From Spirochaetaceae bacterium (GTDB lineage Bacteria > Spirochaetota > Spirochaetia > SZUA-6 > Bin103): a stretch of DNA of 32,007 nucleotides. The notes beneath the pieces are model-generated. The model did no database searches. It was not told the origin of the DNA and saw only the letters and a list, made by a program, of their open reading frames with translations. Made by a program: the position numbers and the translations under genes. The DNA is taken from contig JAPOQV010000067.1 in NCBI GenBank assembly GCA_026710565.1, positions 1 to 32,007 on the forward strand, in the 5' to 3' direction. This document shows positions 32,004 through 32,007 of the stretch, piece after piece (the stretch's first letter is position 1; the number at the start of each line of letters is the position of its first letter).

Positions 32004-32007
32004 GCGC

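Overview
The window is about 32 kb of very GC-rich, densely packed bacterial chromosome. Phenylalanyl-tRNA synthetase is of the archaeal/eukaryal type, with a long alpha subunit carrying N-terminal winged-helix modules and a short (~580 aa) beta subunit. Among bacteria this type is characteristic of spirochaetes, so a high-GC, probably environmental or host-associated member of the Spirochaetota is my best guess. This is an inference from one locus; no rRNA is present to confirm it.

Layout. (1) 1-1528: a truncated DAHP-synthase-like gene (minus strand) diverges from a small HD-domain protein. (2) 1566-4870: pheS-pheT. (3) 4871-5002: a 132-bp element with 19-bp perfect terminal inverted repeats, lying exactly between the convergent pheT and nadE stop codons. 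(4) 4999-7453 (minus): rlpA, tRNA-Arg(CCT) and nadE. (5) 7497-13746: methylcitrate-cycle genes prpB-prpC and, further on, prpD. They are separated by an uncharacterised two-gene minus-strand cassette and a Phd/PIN toxin-antitoxin pair; prpD is followed by a uronate-dehydrogenase-like SDR. (6) 13831-15021 (minus): glutathione-independent formaldehyde dehydrogenase. (7) 15390-21645: a complete five-gene peptide/oligosaccharide ABC importer operon with a candidate promoter, a duplicated operator-like repeat, an internal stem-loop after the binding-protein gene and a strong hairpin at the end. (8) 21790-22455: a higBA toxin-antitoxin pair abutting the stump of an AAA ATPase gene. (9) 22484-25657 (minus): a three-gene ABC-2 exporter. 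(10) 25864-26289: a hot-dog thioesterase behind an AT-rich divergent control region. (11) 26317-31878 (minus): ABC exporter, rsmG and uppP (each overlapping the next by 4 nt), then ftsK.

Functionally the middle of the window is catabolic. PrpC condenses propionyl-CoA with oxaloacetate, PrpD dehydrates the product and PrpB cleaves methylisocitrate to pyruvate and succinate. Formaldehyde dehydrogenase, a putative sugar-acid dehydrogenase and a family-5 solute importer sit alongside. The flanks are housekeeping: tRNA charging, NAD synthesis, cell-wall lipid recycling, ribosome methylation and chromosome segregation.

The observations I consider most worth following are: the DAHP-synthase-like protein that lacks two metal ligands; the HD-domain protein whose HD doublet reads HN; the 132-bp element that supplies the nadE stop codon; the unassigned gene pair at 9545-10745; the higBA/ATPase junction with its palindromic operator; and -10-like hexamers lying 5-9 nt from several start codons that have no Shine-Dalgarno sequence, suggesting leaderless transcripts. 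I did not find a convincingly novel multi-gene system; the two-gene cassette is the best candidate for undescribed function.
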